Assembly (NCBI GenBank): GCA_026545225.1
Contig: CM048849.1
Span: 6,412,041 to 6,476,040 of the forward strand
DNA from: Cornus controversa
Lineage: Eukaryota > Streptophyta > Magnoliopsida > Cornales > Cornaceae
Direction of reading: 5' to 3'
Length of the DNA: 64,000 nt
This document shows, one piece after another, positions 11,210 to 22,897 of the stretch (its first letter is position 1; each line of letters starts with the position of its first letter). The notes under the pieces were generated by a model that made no database searches, was not told where the DNA came from, and saw only the letters and a list, made by a program, of their open reading frames with translations. Position numbers and translations under genes: made by a program.

Positions 11210-12077
11210 CTCATTAAAATACCTCCATAAAATTTCGCGCATGAGGTGGCCAATCTCATACACAAAACCTGAGGGATACTAACAGCTGATAGCAACAAGC
11301 ATAGAAGACAAAAGACAGAATGAAATAATTTATAAAAGCTGAACAGAAAATTCCATTGAATTGAAATAACCTATAAATAAATAATTATATGCCTGGTAAT
11401 ACAATTTGGAAGTCCCGTAACCCAAGGACCCCTTAACTAGAATGAACAAAAGTTTTTAATTCTAAAATTAATACCAACAATCGAAGTCTTAAAAGTTCAT
11501 AGTCTGACTCTTGAAGAAGATAAGTTCCTACCCTGTAACTGATGAGATAAGACATCTGCTACAATCAAACCCTAAAACTCTATGCTCGCGGTGGAACCTG
11601 TCTGGGACCTGAAATATCAACAAAGTGGGTTAAACTCATTAGCAAGTTCTATCTATTACATCCCAATCAGAGAACCATTATACATACCCTCAGTATAAGG
11701 GATACAAAAGAAATCCATAGATTTAACACACAAGTTATTCTTTTATCCAATTTCATATTTCCAAAACAATAGTCATTATTTATAATGTTCCACCAAATCT
11801 TCTTATGCAAAAGTGAACACATTTTTTAAGTTCAGCAGAAATAAACATAACATGAAATAATATCAAGTTTAAGCAATCCTAACATGCCACCATTTTATCC
11901 TTCAATACCTTAATAGGTATAAGTATATACATACTGGTCATTTCCTACCTAGTTCATGTTTTTAGAAATCAAAATCATCTTATACATTGTCCCAACAAAC
12001 CCTTATCATTCAACAATGAACACATTTTTTAAGTTCAAAATAAAGAAACATATGCATGCATTTTATTAAATCTAGGC

Positions 12078-12449
12078 AATCCTAACATACCAAATATAAT
12101 GTATAAATACTTTATTAGGTATGGGTGATCCTGACAATCCGGGCAATCCTGACATGCCAAATATAATGTATAGATACCTTATTAGGTATGGGCGATCCTG
12201 ACACGCCGGGCAATCCTAACATGCCAAATAAATATATAAATACCTTATTAGGTAGAGGCGATCCTGACACACTGGGCAATCCTTACATGTCAAATAAAAT
12301 GTATAGATACCTTATTAGGTATGGGCGATCCTGACACGCCGGGCAATCCTTACATGCCAAATAAAATGTATAGATACTTTATTAGGTATGGGCGATCCTG
12401 ACACGCCGGATAATCCTTATATGCCAAATAAAATGTATAGATACTTTCC
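12078..12449. repeat. Tandem array, 67-bp unit, about 5.5 copies
   Basis: The unit begins AATCCTNACATGCCAAATA, continues ATGTATAGATACCTTATTAG and ends GGCGATCCTGACACGCCGGG. A more diverged unit appears near 11875. Copies differ by a few bases each. Confidence 0.85.
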
Positions 12450-14579
12450 CAATATGAAACCTAAAATAAACAAGGTGCATTATGATTTTAATTTGCACAA
12501 ACAAAATAATTCAAATTATCCGATATGAAATTATCACCATAAGACAAATAGCTCACAAGTAAACTATAATCAAGTATTTCATGAGCATTTATATCTTTAA
12601 AGAAAAATACATTCAAGTAAATCAAATAACACAGTAATCCATTTTAGAAGCAACCACCCAATTAAATCTCTAGTTTATCTAAACCTTTAAAGGAGTTAAA
12701 ACCTAACTCGAATTTAAGTTCTCGGTCTATTCTATTCCTAAAACTACGTTTAAACATCCTGAAAATTTTCTGACATTCTCGGGAATTTAAAAAAAATTTC
12801 TAATAAGAGACAAATAAAGCATAGTCAGAGGCATATTTATACAATCGATACAACCTCAAAGGAAACTCCTTTTCACTCAAAATTTAAAACCCAGGTGCAT
12901 TTTAATTGTATAAAGTTACCTGAACTTTTTTAGAATTTTTTGGAATTTTAAAATATTTTCTAAAAATAAAAGGTGAAAACACAATTTTTAGACACTTTAA
13001 AAATCAAATGAACTCTAAGGAAGGCTCATTTCGAGTTGAAAATTTAAACCCAAGTGCATTTAACCTCCAGAAAGTTACAGTAAAAATTTGGAAAATTTTA
13101 AAATTATAAAAGTATTTTCTAAAATAAAAGAAGGTGAAAATCCCAACTTTTGGACACTTTAAAAATCAATTGAACTACAAGGGGAGCTCATTTCAACATG
13201 AAAATCTAAACCCAAAGGCATTTAATCTCCAGAAAGTTACGGTAAAAATTTGGGAATTTTCAGAACCTTTTAAGTATTTTCTAAAATTAAAGAAGGTAAA
13301 AAACCCAATTTTTTTTACACTTTAAAAATCAATTTAACGATGAGGGAAGCTCATTTTCAGTTGAAATTTAAAACCTAAGTGTATTCTGTCCCTAAAAGAT
13401 TACCCAATTTTTTTTAGAATTTTTCGGTATTTAAAAACAATTTAAAAAAAATATTTTTCCTATTTTTCTAAATAAAAAAAATTAAAAATACCCTTGACTG
13501 GCCCAAAGGTAAGCCCCGGCGAGTGGGGCCCATTTCCGCTTTCCCTGGTGTCGGCTCAGGCGGTAAGAGCCCCCACGCACCGGCGGCTCGTGTGGGAGAC
13601 AGCCTTTTTCCTTTTTTTTTTCTTTCTTTTCTTCTTCCCTTACCTGAAGCTTCCACGTTCAACAATGGTAGCCGAACTTTCCGACCATTTTCCAGTCACT
13701 TTTGGGCATCGAATTGCGCTTATGAATATATCATTGAATTCGTCTCAATCTAAGCTACGCATTGGTACCAGATTCACGCCCTCTCGTGGCCGAAATAAAA
13801 AATGCTCAATTTCAAGTTTCAAAAATCTAAAATTTCAAAGTCAGATTCCCGTCAATCTACCCAACGGTTTGCAACTAAATTTTCAAGGATTGTTCTAGGA
13901 AGCAAGATGTACCTATTGATTGGAACAAAAATTCTTAAAAATGATAAACACAGTAGACCCAAATTTCATGTTCGTATATATATATGTATATATACGCTCG
14001 CCTATACCATATATATATGTATATACATATACAAAAATGCCCTAAAACAGTACCAAAACTCCAAAATCTTCATGTTTAATTCACATAATTAATCTTAACA
14101 TGCAAAATTATTTAATTTCATAATTAAATGCATACAAATTTCTAGCAACATGTCTATACAATAAATATATATATTCCAGCAACATGTATATACAAATAAT
14201 ATATATGTATACAGATTCAAAGGGGAAGAGAAGAGTTCGAAGTTGCCTCTTTGATGATTCAAGACTCGTTCCCCCAATCGCTCATTCATTCTCTTCTCTC
14301 TTTTGTTTACTCTCTTGGTTTCTGTACATAAAGCAAATGGCAGAAACCCTAGTCTCTTATTTTCTTTTGTCCTAATTATTTTTATTCTATTATTGTTTTT
14401 CTAAAAACTAAATAAACTAAAATAAATAAATAAATAAAAGAATTATGATAATATAACCATAACTCGAGGCCCATCAACTTAAGCATACCCTTAGCTCAAC
14501 CATTCTAGCCCAGATTCCTCCCTAACCCAATCCAAAGCATTTAAAAATTTAAATCAGACAATACGTGATCAATAAACAA

Positions 14580-14860
14580 TTCACATAAAATGATAAAAAA
14601 TAAAAGCAGAGAATTTCACATGAAATAATTGGAATCTATAAAGACAAAAGCAATTTGCATAAAATGATAAACAAAATCAAACTTATCAATTCACATAAAA
14701 TGATAAAACGCCTATAAAGGAAAAACAACTCACATAAAATGATAAAAATAGAGGCAAGGCATTTCACATGAAATGATAAAACGCCTATAAAGGAAAAACA
14801 ACTCACATAAAATGATAAAAATAGAAGTAAGGCATTTCACATGAATCAATAAAATAATAT
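14580..14860. repeat. Short interspersed direct repeats in the solo LTR
   Basis: The phrases CACATAAAATGATAAA and AACGCCTATAAAGGAAAAAC recur several times, with a near-exact block of about 70 bp repeated at 14690-14760 and 14762-14830. Confidence 0.7.
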
Positions 14861-14918
14861 AAAGCAATTCAAAATTTTAAAATAATTGTCGTCTAAATTT
14901 TTGGGGTATTACACTCAT

Positions 14919-15480
14919 TATTCCCGCGGAGAAAGGGATGTTGGTTTGCTGGACCAGATCCTCTACTGTAGCAGAGCTCTGTGCTCTGAGTCTCCATGGG
15001 ATTGGTTCTTTTCTGACTGGGCTAGGTGACTGGGGTTCGTCCCACCTCTTAATCGGCTCTGAGCTGCATCGTTCGTTGGGACTTCACTGTCTCGCCCAAC
15101 ACCATTCCATTCTGGATCAACAGGCCTAAGGTGACTTGGCGATGGTACCGGTGCCACAGGAGGGAGGCGTTGTAGAATTGTCGCATTTTGTTGGAGTATT
15201 TGTGCCAAACTTTGATTCAAGTTTCGGACCTGGCATTCCAACGCTGCGACACGCCCCTGGTTGTTTGGGACTCCGGGGCATGCCCTAGGGAAGTCCATCT
15301 GTTTAGGGGGTTGCATGCCTCACTGTCTTGTAGCTGGCATGTTGCAGTCGGGAAGATTGGGGGCGACAGACGGGTCCTGTCCGACTGGAAGGCCTTGTCC
15401 GCCAAGAAGGTCATGGCCGACAGGAGGGTCCTGTGCGACTGAAGGATTGTGACCGGCAGAAGGGTCCTACGCTGGAGGGT
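14919..15480 (-). pseudogene. Gag N-terminal region of the Tat element
   Basis: The minus-strand frame 14963-15316 encodes a Gln/Asn-rich helical segment (RVAALECQVRNLNQSLAQIL) followed by a Pro-rich stretch. The upstream part to about 15530 contains imperfect repeats of the GACCGGCAGAAGGGTCCT type, which give Ser/Pro/Arg-rich codons. It joins the main gag part after removal of the 11215-14913 insert. Confidence 0.7.
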
Positions 15481-15600
15481 CTTGCGCTGGAGGATTGTGA
15501 CCGGCAGGAGGGTCTTATACGGCCGTAGTCTCTAACCCAGATCGTAGGTGCATCATGCTTTGTATATGATTCGTGTAGAACAATCAAATTTGTGATTGTT

Positions 15601-15617
15601 TCCCACATATGACACCA
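15601..15617 (-). promoter_or_regulatory. Primer binding site of the Tat element
   Basis: On the minus strand TGGTGTCATATGTGGGA lies 2 bases after the LTR end (TTCATCA). Position and the TGG start fit a tRNA primer site. I do not assign the tRNA. Confidence 0.7.
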
Positions 15618-15619
15618 AC

Positions 15620-15978
15620 TGATGAAGCAGTTATTCACCTTGAGCTGGTCAAACGTCAACCTGTAAAAAGACAAGAATTGGGCAGTCGAAAAGGTACCAG
15701 CGTGGTATCGGCCGACTACGCTCCGACGATCAAGTCAAAAAGTGGAAGAGCTTTGAAAACCATAAAGGAACTCAGAGGTATTAATTGCGTACCTTGGTAT
15801 ATGTACCGTCCTATATTTATAGCGGTCAAGTGAGAATGTGTCCCAATAGAACACTGACTTTTCAGTTTCCCTTCCCAACTTGGAGATAAAAAGTCTTGGT
15901 CAAAGCGTCCTTGTTGTCCACGTCACCTTAGCATTAATTTCCATGTCATACGTTTCATATTAGGAGTCACATACTCCA
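15620..15978 (-). repeat. 5' LTR of the Tat element (complete, 359 bp)
   Basis: The minus strand starts TGGAGTATG and ends GCTTCATCA. A TATA-like GCTATAAATA is at 15814-15823. The right half matches 1-202. The 5 bases after it (TTAGA) would be the target duplication, but the partner lies before the window. Confidence 0.88.
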
Positions 15979-18630
15979 TTAGACCACATAATCGATCAAA
16001 TACTACCTAGAAGGAATAGAGGTCATAAAATTATGACTATTTAGCAAGAATAGGATCATCTCCTGTGCTTACGTAACAACTTTACATTGATTAGGCAACA
16101 TGTAACGTTGTTGCATAAGCGATGTGAAATTATTTCTCAAGTGATATAAAATTGTTGTATAACTAATTTAAAATTATTGCAGTGACACATGACATCCTAT
16201 ATCACATGAGAGGATTCGGATAAATTTAGCAAACTCAAGGCGTTGTAGTTCTATAGCAAACCACCGTGGAACTTTTGGTACTCTCCACTCCATACTTGAC
16301 TTTGTTGGCTATGATATCAAGGCATGGAAAACTAAAATGTTTGATAGTTGGTTTTTGTCTTAGTTATGGTTTACTTTAAGAAATAATAATACTAAAGGGG
16401 TAGATATATCTGTAGACATAAAAGTTATCATGATAGTGGTTCTTGTTCCTATAGACTTCAAATGATAGAATTTGTTAATCTTAACTTAACCTTTGGAAGG
16501 GGAAAAAAATTTGCCATGGACATTTATTAATTGTGGCACATTATAATCACCACAATTGTAGTCAGTTCCTTGAAAAAGACACCTATATATTATCTTATTA
16601 TGTTTTATAGCTTATAAGAAATCAGTTAGCTTAAGGACACCAGCAATGTTTGGTGGTAGGTCCATATTTATCTAAAACGTACTAGTGTCGCATGCTAAAT
16701 GATATGATCATGTTTAGTACACTAAATGAAGAATCTTTTTTCCTGTTTTCATGCATTAGCATCTTTATTTATGACTGGATTCTATTAAAACAGTACATGA
16801 AAGAGCTGATTTTTAGCAGCTACTTAGCCTACAATATTTTTTTCCTGTTAAAGATTTTTTATTTTATTTCATTGTTAACACGGCAAAGATTATCATATAC
16901 TCATTTTGTTTCTACTACCAAGATTCGTACGGACGGCGGTTCTGCTCGGACTCGTGTTTAGGATTTTACAATAACTATCGTGCCTTCCTACTTATCGAGG
17001 GTAGACACTTGCCCCCGACGGTTGGGTATATTCAATTTCAACTCTCAACCTTCTTTAAAATGAGAAACCACTACTAGCTTATTGTCCTTAGTGGTTCTTT
17101 GTATTAAGATAAATAATTCAAATAGACCGCTAAATTAAAAAAATATTACTATCAGAGAACAAAAAGATTAATCGGTGAATTAGCAAAATCTGAATATCAT
17201 CTTAGTTTGAATTGTGGTCGAGATTAAACAGATTGATCTTTTGCATTTTTTTAAAGATATGATAATGGGCACAAAGATTGTGTTCAATTTTTTTTACAAA
17301 TATCAGAAAGCAAACATTTAATTTAGCATGTATATGTATATCTTTCTCCTAATCTAAACCCTAATTTAACAAAAAAGATTGGTTTTTGTTTTGTCAGTTT
17401 TCTTATAAACAGTTTTAAGTTTCTAAATAATTAAAAAATATAAAAATAATTGGGATTATTGTATAAAAAGCTGCAAATAAATGGATCTAAGTTCAAGACT
17501 ATTGATCTTCAATTTACTTATTTTTGAATTGAACCCGGAATCATAACAAATTTAAAAAATTGAACTTGGGCTCAGGATATTATAGCCTCTTGAAAAATTG
17601 CTGTTTAAATTATTTTAGAAAATTTTATTTTGTTTTTATAAAGATAGGTGTTCAGACTTTTTTTTTTTTCCAAGCTGATGAAGATTCATTTGTTTAATTT
17701 TTAAATTATTATTAAGCGATCGAGACGGTCGCTTTGATGGAGCATGTATTCGTTGCACTAGGCGCACCATGCGCCTGCGGTGAGACTCACCGCGCGTGTA
17801 ACACACGAAGGACTGAGATGCATTCGACGCATCTGTGTCTAGTTTAGTGGACTTAATATCTATACTTTTAATGATAGTAATTTATTGAAAGAGGAAAAGA
17901 AAATATAATATTCACAGTCCACGACCATCACACTAAGATGCTTTTTTTATGATTTAAAATGTCACTACTCTTCTCTTTCAAATATTTTTATATTTATTGA
18001 ACAAGTGTATCACTCTTTTATTATAAAGTTGGAGTGTCACAGTATTTTAAAGAGTGCAAATATCACTTTAAATTACACATGTATGTATAAATATGAAGCA
18101 TGGGACACGATATATCAAATTCTTGATTAATATAACGGATACAGCAAGTATACCTAATATATACACTATATTAATATAGATATGTATAAAAGTTAATATA
18201 GGTGTATTTATTTTGAATAAAATAATTATTTGTCATGTTATATATTATTACTAAAAAAAAATTTACGAAAAAAAAGAAGTAATAAAATAAAAAGTTCTAC
18301 TTTTCATTTTATGGGATCATCAAATATATATCAATGAACAAACTTAATATATTTTTATTTATTGATAGGATTTAATAATTCTATAAAATGAAAAAAAAAA
18401 TTCTAATTTTTCTTATAAAAAATTATTACAAACAAGCTAATAGTTAAAAGATATATTACATGAATAAATTTTAAACTAAATTAGTCATGGTACATATTTC
18501 AACATTTTATTTTCAAGAATTTTTAATTTTTTTTATGTTCAAGATTTGTGAAATATGTATTTTAAATTATTTATAAAACAAATATAATATTTACGAAATA
18601 TTATAAGTGGTCCAGACTCCAGAGGCAATA
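15979..18630. other. Intergenic, no gene seen
   Basis: AT-rich sequence with no frame that resembles a protein. A GC-richer patch at 16920-17030 and another at 17715-17830 may be worn-down TE fragments. I recognise nothing specific. Confidence 0.5.
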
Positions 18631-18638
18631 AACTCTTG

Positions 18639-18797
18639 TATTTAAGGAAGCGACGCGTGATCCGGCCGAAGCCTTTTAACTACAACTCTCTCCCTTCGTT
18701 TTAACACCGAAATCACCACCACCATCTATCATCTCCCTCTCACTCAATCCCAAATACCATCTCTCTCTCTCTCTCTCTCCATAAATATAAATATATC

Positions 18798-18831
<34 letters not shown>

Positions 18832-19242
18832 CAGGACAGTCTTATCCGATCGGCTTTCACATTCTCTTAATCGACCAGTTGATTTGATATCGTCCCTCGA
18901 AAAGAAAACCAGAAGTTGAGTTTCTAAAGGTAACAATCTTATCAGATACTTCTGTTTACTCCGATTTTCTCAATTCTCTGATTTCTATTTTATGTTCAAT
19001 TGCTTCATTTTTATACGAAGATTAGCATTTAAATAACTTCAATTTCTTTAAAAAAATTCAGATTGGTCACCTCTAATCTCTTCTATGATGTTGTTAATTA
19101 TATCAGCTTTTAGCAATTGTTTTTTAATCTCTGATTTCTCAGAGTTCATTTTCCGCTAATCAGATCATTCTCGAATCCATTTCTCTGATTCCAATAAGAT
19201 ATTCACGTGATTGAATCTACAGGCGTTCGTCATCACAGTATA

Positions 19243-19288
<46 letters not shown>

Positions 19289-19332
19289 TGATTGGATCAG
19301 ATCCGATTTGGTACGCTGAATCAACGGTGTTG
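18639..19332 (+). promoter_or_regulatory. Promoter and 5' leader of the bHLH147-150-type gene
   Basis: A TATA-like TATTTAAGG lies at 18639-18647. The leader contains a (CT)n run at about 18763-18780. A probable leader intron runs from 18931 (AAAG|GTAACA) to 19222 (ATCTACAG). The second leader exon would then include a (TA)n run at about 19242-19286 before the ATG. An alternative acceptor is the TATATAG at the end of that run (19287), but it has no pyrimidine tract. Confidence 0.5.
19242..19286. repeat. (TA)n microsatellite in the bHLH leader
   Basis: A run of alternating T and A just upstream of the start codon, in either the second 5' leader exon or the end of the leader intron. Confidence 0.85.
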
Positions 19333-19980
19333 ATGGCGTCAAGTCTGATCTCGAATGCTGTAACGAACTCAGACAGAGCTCGCGAGTCTTTGAAGAAGAA
19401 AAAGAAGAAGAAAAGCCAAGCCACCAGAGATCAGGCTCAAAGCCCTAATGACAATCACACTTCGATCCAATGGAAGTCCGAAACACAGCAACAAGTCTAC
19501 TCTTCGAAACTCATCCAAGCTCTCCGCCAAGTCCGGCTCAGCTCATCTCCGCCGGCTCCGAGGCAGGGACGCGCCGTCCGCGAAGCCGCTGACCGAGTTC
19601 TGGCCGTGACCGCCAAAGGAAGGAGCAGGTGGAGCCGCGCCATCCTTAAGAACCGGCTCAAGCTCAAATTCATGAAGAACAGGAGGCAGAGAGTGGTTGC
19701 GACGGCAAACACTCGGTCGTCGAAGAAGCCGAGAGTGAGTATTCTGCGGTTGAAGTCGAAGAATTTGCCGGCTGTTCGGAGGAAGGCTCGGCTTCTCGGT
19801 CGGTTAGTCCCCGGTTGCCGGAAAGAACCATTGCCGGTGATTCTAGAAGAAGCGACTGATTATATTGCTGCTCTGGAGATGCAGGTTAAAGCAATGTCTG
19901 CTCTCGCCGACCTCCTCTCTGGCGCCTCCGCCTCCGCCTCCGCCTCCGCCTCCGCCTCTGAAAATTCCTCAAGTCTGTGA
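19333..19980 (+). CDS. Atypical bHLH transcription regulator, bHLH147/148/149/150-like
   Basis: The protein has 215 residues. The start is the ATG at 19333 (MASSLISNAV), because the longer frame would need a GTG start. In order: a Lys run at 21-27; the segment QQVYSSKLIQALRQVR at 53-68; the family signature GRAVREAADRVLAVTAKGRS then RWSRAILKNRLKLKF at 79-113; and a helix-loop-helix at about 136-196 (LLGRLVPGC, LEEATDYIAALEMQVKAM). The tail has six Ala-Ser repeats (198-209), encoded by GCCTCC repeats. There is no H-E-R basic region, so direct E-box binding is unlikely. In Arabidopsis, relatives act as HLH partners in brassinosteroid and growth signalling, working in the nucleus. The coding region is a single exon. 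The gene looks intact. Confidence 0.88.
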   Translation: MASSLISNAVTNSDRARESLKKKKKKKSQATRDQAQSPNDNHTSIQWKSETQQQVYSSKLIQALRQVRLSSSPPAPRQGRAVREAADRVLAVTAKGRSRWSRAILKNRLKLKFMKNRRQRVVATANTRSSKKPRVSILRLKSKNLPAVRRKARLLGRLVPGCRKEPLPVILEEATDYIAALEMQVKAMSALADLLSGASASASASASASENSSSL

Positions 19981-21615
19981 ATGATTCTAGAAAGGTCTTA
20001 ACTCCTTCCCTGTCAGTCAGCTCGGCTCAAACCATCCTCCTGTGCTGATCACCTTATTTCTCTAATTTTTTTTTTTTTTTTTTTGGGTTTCTTATTTTTA
20101 TTTTTTATTTTTATTGTTCCTCTCTCTTCTGGTATTTCCATGTTATATACATTAATCTTTTTCTCTCTTTCTAATTTCTCAATAACTACTTCTACAACTT
20201 TACTACTACAAAGAAGAATCCTTGTTCAAATATGAGAGAGATTTTGGCATTGGGAGATTGTTTCTTCTTTTTCTTTTTTTTTTTTCTCCCACAAGGACAA
20301 GCAACTTACAATATTGTTCAATAATTTAACTTTCTCTTTTGAGAAGAGAGAATCCCACGTGGACAAAATGTCCATTGGTTATTGGGGATGATATTTTACT
20401 CACCCCAAAAAGAAAATAGCACAAAACTCGTTCATATTTTCATTTCAACATTTGTCTTGTCAAATTGCTAACTTTATTTTCTTCTGTCTGCTTTGCATTG
20501 TTTAGGTAATTGTTTAGACTATTGCATCCCTATGTTTACAAAGCCAGTAGGAATCTCATAATTAGCTACTATATAGTAATTATTTTATATCACCCTTAAA
20601 AGGTGTGGTTTGTGAATGTAACCCAAGTATTTATGATCAACTGTTTCATATCATGTGCCATGGTGCTCCTGCATCATATACATGTGTGTGTGTATATATA
20701 TATATACACACACATACAGAGCAGTAGAAGGAGTCTCCTAATGCGCACGTGGTTAGCACAGTTTTAAGAAATTATTAGGCGATATGAAATCACAAATTAT
20801 CACGTAACCAAAAAATAATAATGCACGATAACTTGTGATTCACAAGAATTATGTAATTGTGTGTGACCATTTGTAATTGATCGAGACTGTTGTGGTGAAA
20901 CTAGACTCGTTGTCACAGTGTCACTCTCGCTCCCATCCGGGTGGTGACACGTGTGGCTTGTCCTTTTTCTACAGGAGCCACCTGTGACGTGTCGTGGCCA
21001 CAGGAGTGTTGTGGCCGGGTTTCAACACGAGCATTATCAATAGAGACTTGGATGGGTTCTGGCAGAAGCTTAGAGTAGTGACAGTACTGTTGTGGTTGAA
21101 TACATGGACCACATGGCTTTTGCAAATGCATAGACTTCAAAGTCAGCAAAGCGACAGCACAATCACCAGAATGCATATGCGCCCCATGTGGCCCTGTTAA
21201 GCCTCTCTGACCTTTTGAATTTTTTTATCAGAATGAACCGAAAGAGAGTTTTGGTTGCCTCTATCATTTTTATGAATATCACACTCCTTGCACTTAATAC
21301 CCAAGACTCCATATACATATACATATACATATTATAAAGACTCCATACACATATATATATATACATATTATAAAGAGAAGGGGGTGGAACCATGTGGGGG
21401 CTAAAAAAGCTATAGAGAGGAGGGGAGGGGCATGGGACCATGTGGGAGCCAAAGCAAGGGGTGTGTGTTATTGACAAAGGGAAGGGCACACTTTTTTAAC
21501 TGTCGGCATATCTAGCTAGTTGAGTCTCAAAGTGAAAAAAAACATTACCAGCTTTGAAGATTGCAACAGTTGTTACCGACTAATCGTGTCCACCCCCTTC
21601 AATACATATTGACTT

Positions 21616-21670
<55 letters not shown>

Positions 21671-22500
21671 GAAAAGTCAAACATCTTTGCTATGGAGAGT
21701 GCTCTCATAACAAGAGTTATCGATTCTCTTACTTTGATCACTCAATCTGAATAGAACAGCTTTAAATAGAACAATTTTTTAAAATATGTAAAAAGTTATA
21801 TAAATCAAAGTCGACTTTTAAATAAAGATATTTTATAACTTTTGTCATCAAACTACTCCTTTGATAGCATTAATCTCTTTAACATATATAAGAAAAACAA
21901 ATACTGTTAAAGTTTTGAGAGATAATCAAGATATTAGATAGAAGAGATGGAATTGATCGTGGAGAAACTTTGATATTTATTTAGGAATGAAAAATTTTGT
22001 ATCAAAATATTTATAGTTGATAAAATATGATAGTAATAGTAATGTGTTTTGCGTGTTTTTCTTAAGAAAGCTGTGTGTTTGGGATGCTTGCCATGTTCTT
22101 TAGTTGTATGTTGTTTTGTTTTGTTAAAATATGTGTATGATATATGTATATATATATATATAGTAAGATTAATGGTTTCCTATATATTTTGAGTCCGACC
22201 AAACATGTTATACAGTTAATGGTAGTTATTATTATTTTCTTTTGAAGGTTATATCATTATCATGACAGCCATAATGTTGGTATGAGTTTGGTTCATGGGG
22301 GCAAGCTTTCATCATTTGAATAACCACAGCCACCGTACTCTTGTTTTCTTAATAGTATATGTTTGAAAGAGGAAAAAATCACATAAATTTTATTTTACTT
22401 GTCAATGCTTGTGGGAAATTGAAACTAATAATGAAGCCTGCAAAGCATGGAACGTTTGCATTTTTTTTTTTTCCAGTAATAATAACATTATCTGTTGTCA
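19981..22500. other. 3' flank and intergenic sequence
   Basis: The first ~250 bases probably hold the bHLH 3' UTR (T-rich, with several AATTTC/AATAAC-type signals). The rest is AT-rich with (TA)n/(CA)n runs at 20685-20715, 21310-21370 and 21619-21666. The open frames around 20913-21489 show no protein features. Confidence 0.5.
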
Positions 22501-22521
22501 AACTAAGTGTTGACGCCAACA

Positions 22522-22623
22522 GTTATTTAGGGTGCACAATGATTCAAATCATAATCTAAATCAAGTCAAATTGTTATTTAGGGTGCACAATGATTCAAAT
22601 CATAATCTAAATCAAGTCAAATT
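22522..22623. repeat. Perfect tandem duplication of 51 bp
   Basis: Two identical adjacent 51-bp copies start at 22522 and 22573 (GTTATTTAGGGTGCACAATG...). Perfect identity in non-coding DNA suggests a recent event. Confidence 0.9.
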
Positions 22624-22730
22624 GAATTACTTTGTTTTGAAAATGAAGGATTCTATCCCTAATGAGGAATTTCTCCACTAATGCGGTCCAATTGAGTACC
22701 TGAAATTAAAAGAGAGTAACAATTTTTTTA

Positions 22731-22889
22731 GGGTAATACTACTCAGGCAGAATTTTTAAGCAGAAGTCGCAGGCAGAAACATTTACATCCATTAGATGTA
22801 TGTGGTAGGCCCACCACATACACTCACCACATGCATCCAATGGATGTAAATGTTTTTGCCTAAAAATTCTGCCTGAGTAACACTACCCC
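22731..22889. mobile_element. hAT-type MITE (159 bp foldback)
   Basis: The ends are GGGTAATACTACTCAGGCAG and the inverse of CTGCCTGAGTAACACTACCCC. The arms stay complementary for about 60 bp, so the whole element folds back. It is flanked by TTTTTTTA on both sides (22723-22730 and 22890-22897), an 8-bp target duplication as made by hAT transposases. Confidence 0.85.
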
Positions 22890-22897
22890 TTTTTTTA

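Larger units (their letters stand above)
11215..14913. mobile_element. Solo LTR (3.7 kb) inserted in gag
   Basis: On the minus strand it starts TGTAATACCCCAAAAATTT and ends GGAGGTATTTTA, so the expected CA end is TA, which is one C-to-T change. CTCAT flanks both ends (11210-11214 and 14914-14918); the match extends to CTCATTA. Removing the insert rejoins the gag frame exactly (AGIMSYPLPNRFK). No polymerase, PBS or second LTR is inside. It contains a 67-bp tandem array (12078-12449), short direct repeats at 14580-14850 and a GC-richer block at 13490-13600. Open frames at 13494-14375 do not resemble proteins. Confidence 0.75.
1..15978 (-). mobile_element. Ty3/gypsy LTR retrotransposon, Tat-type, degenerate, with nested insertions
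   Basis: Read on the minus strand the order is LTR, PBS, gag, protease, RT, RNase H, second RNase H, integrase, tandem array, antisense gene, LTR. The two RNase H-like domains (5490-5678 and 5028-5213) and the antisense accessory gene are hallmarks of the plant Tat lineage. The right LTR (15620-15978) is complete. The left LTR lacks about 153 bp because the window begins inside it. The 200 shared LTR bases differ at roughly 15 sites plus a 3-base gap, so the insertion is old. Two solo LTRs (6513-9320 and 11215-14913) sit inside; without them the element is about 9.6 kb. Stops and frameshifts occur throughout pol, so it is not autonomous. Confidence 0.9.

Noticed and set aside
13494-14375. Overlapping open frames of 63-134 codons
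   Set aside because: They lie in a solo LTR, overlap on both strands and have no protein-like features.
15601-15617. tRNA-like words at primer binding sites (also 32516 and 55881)
   Set aside because: Only the 3' end complement of a tRNA is present, not a tRNA gene.
16692-16961. 89-codon plus-strand frame
   Set aside because: Low-complexity hydrophobic AT-rich codons with no start context or motif.
19497-19712. Minus-strand frame inside the bHLH gene
   Set aside because: A shadow of the GC-rich coding strand.
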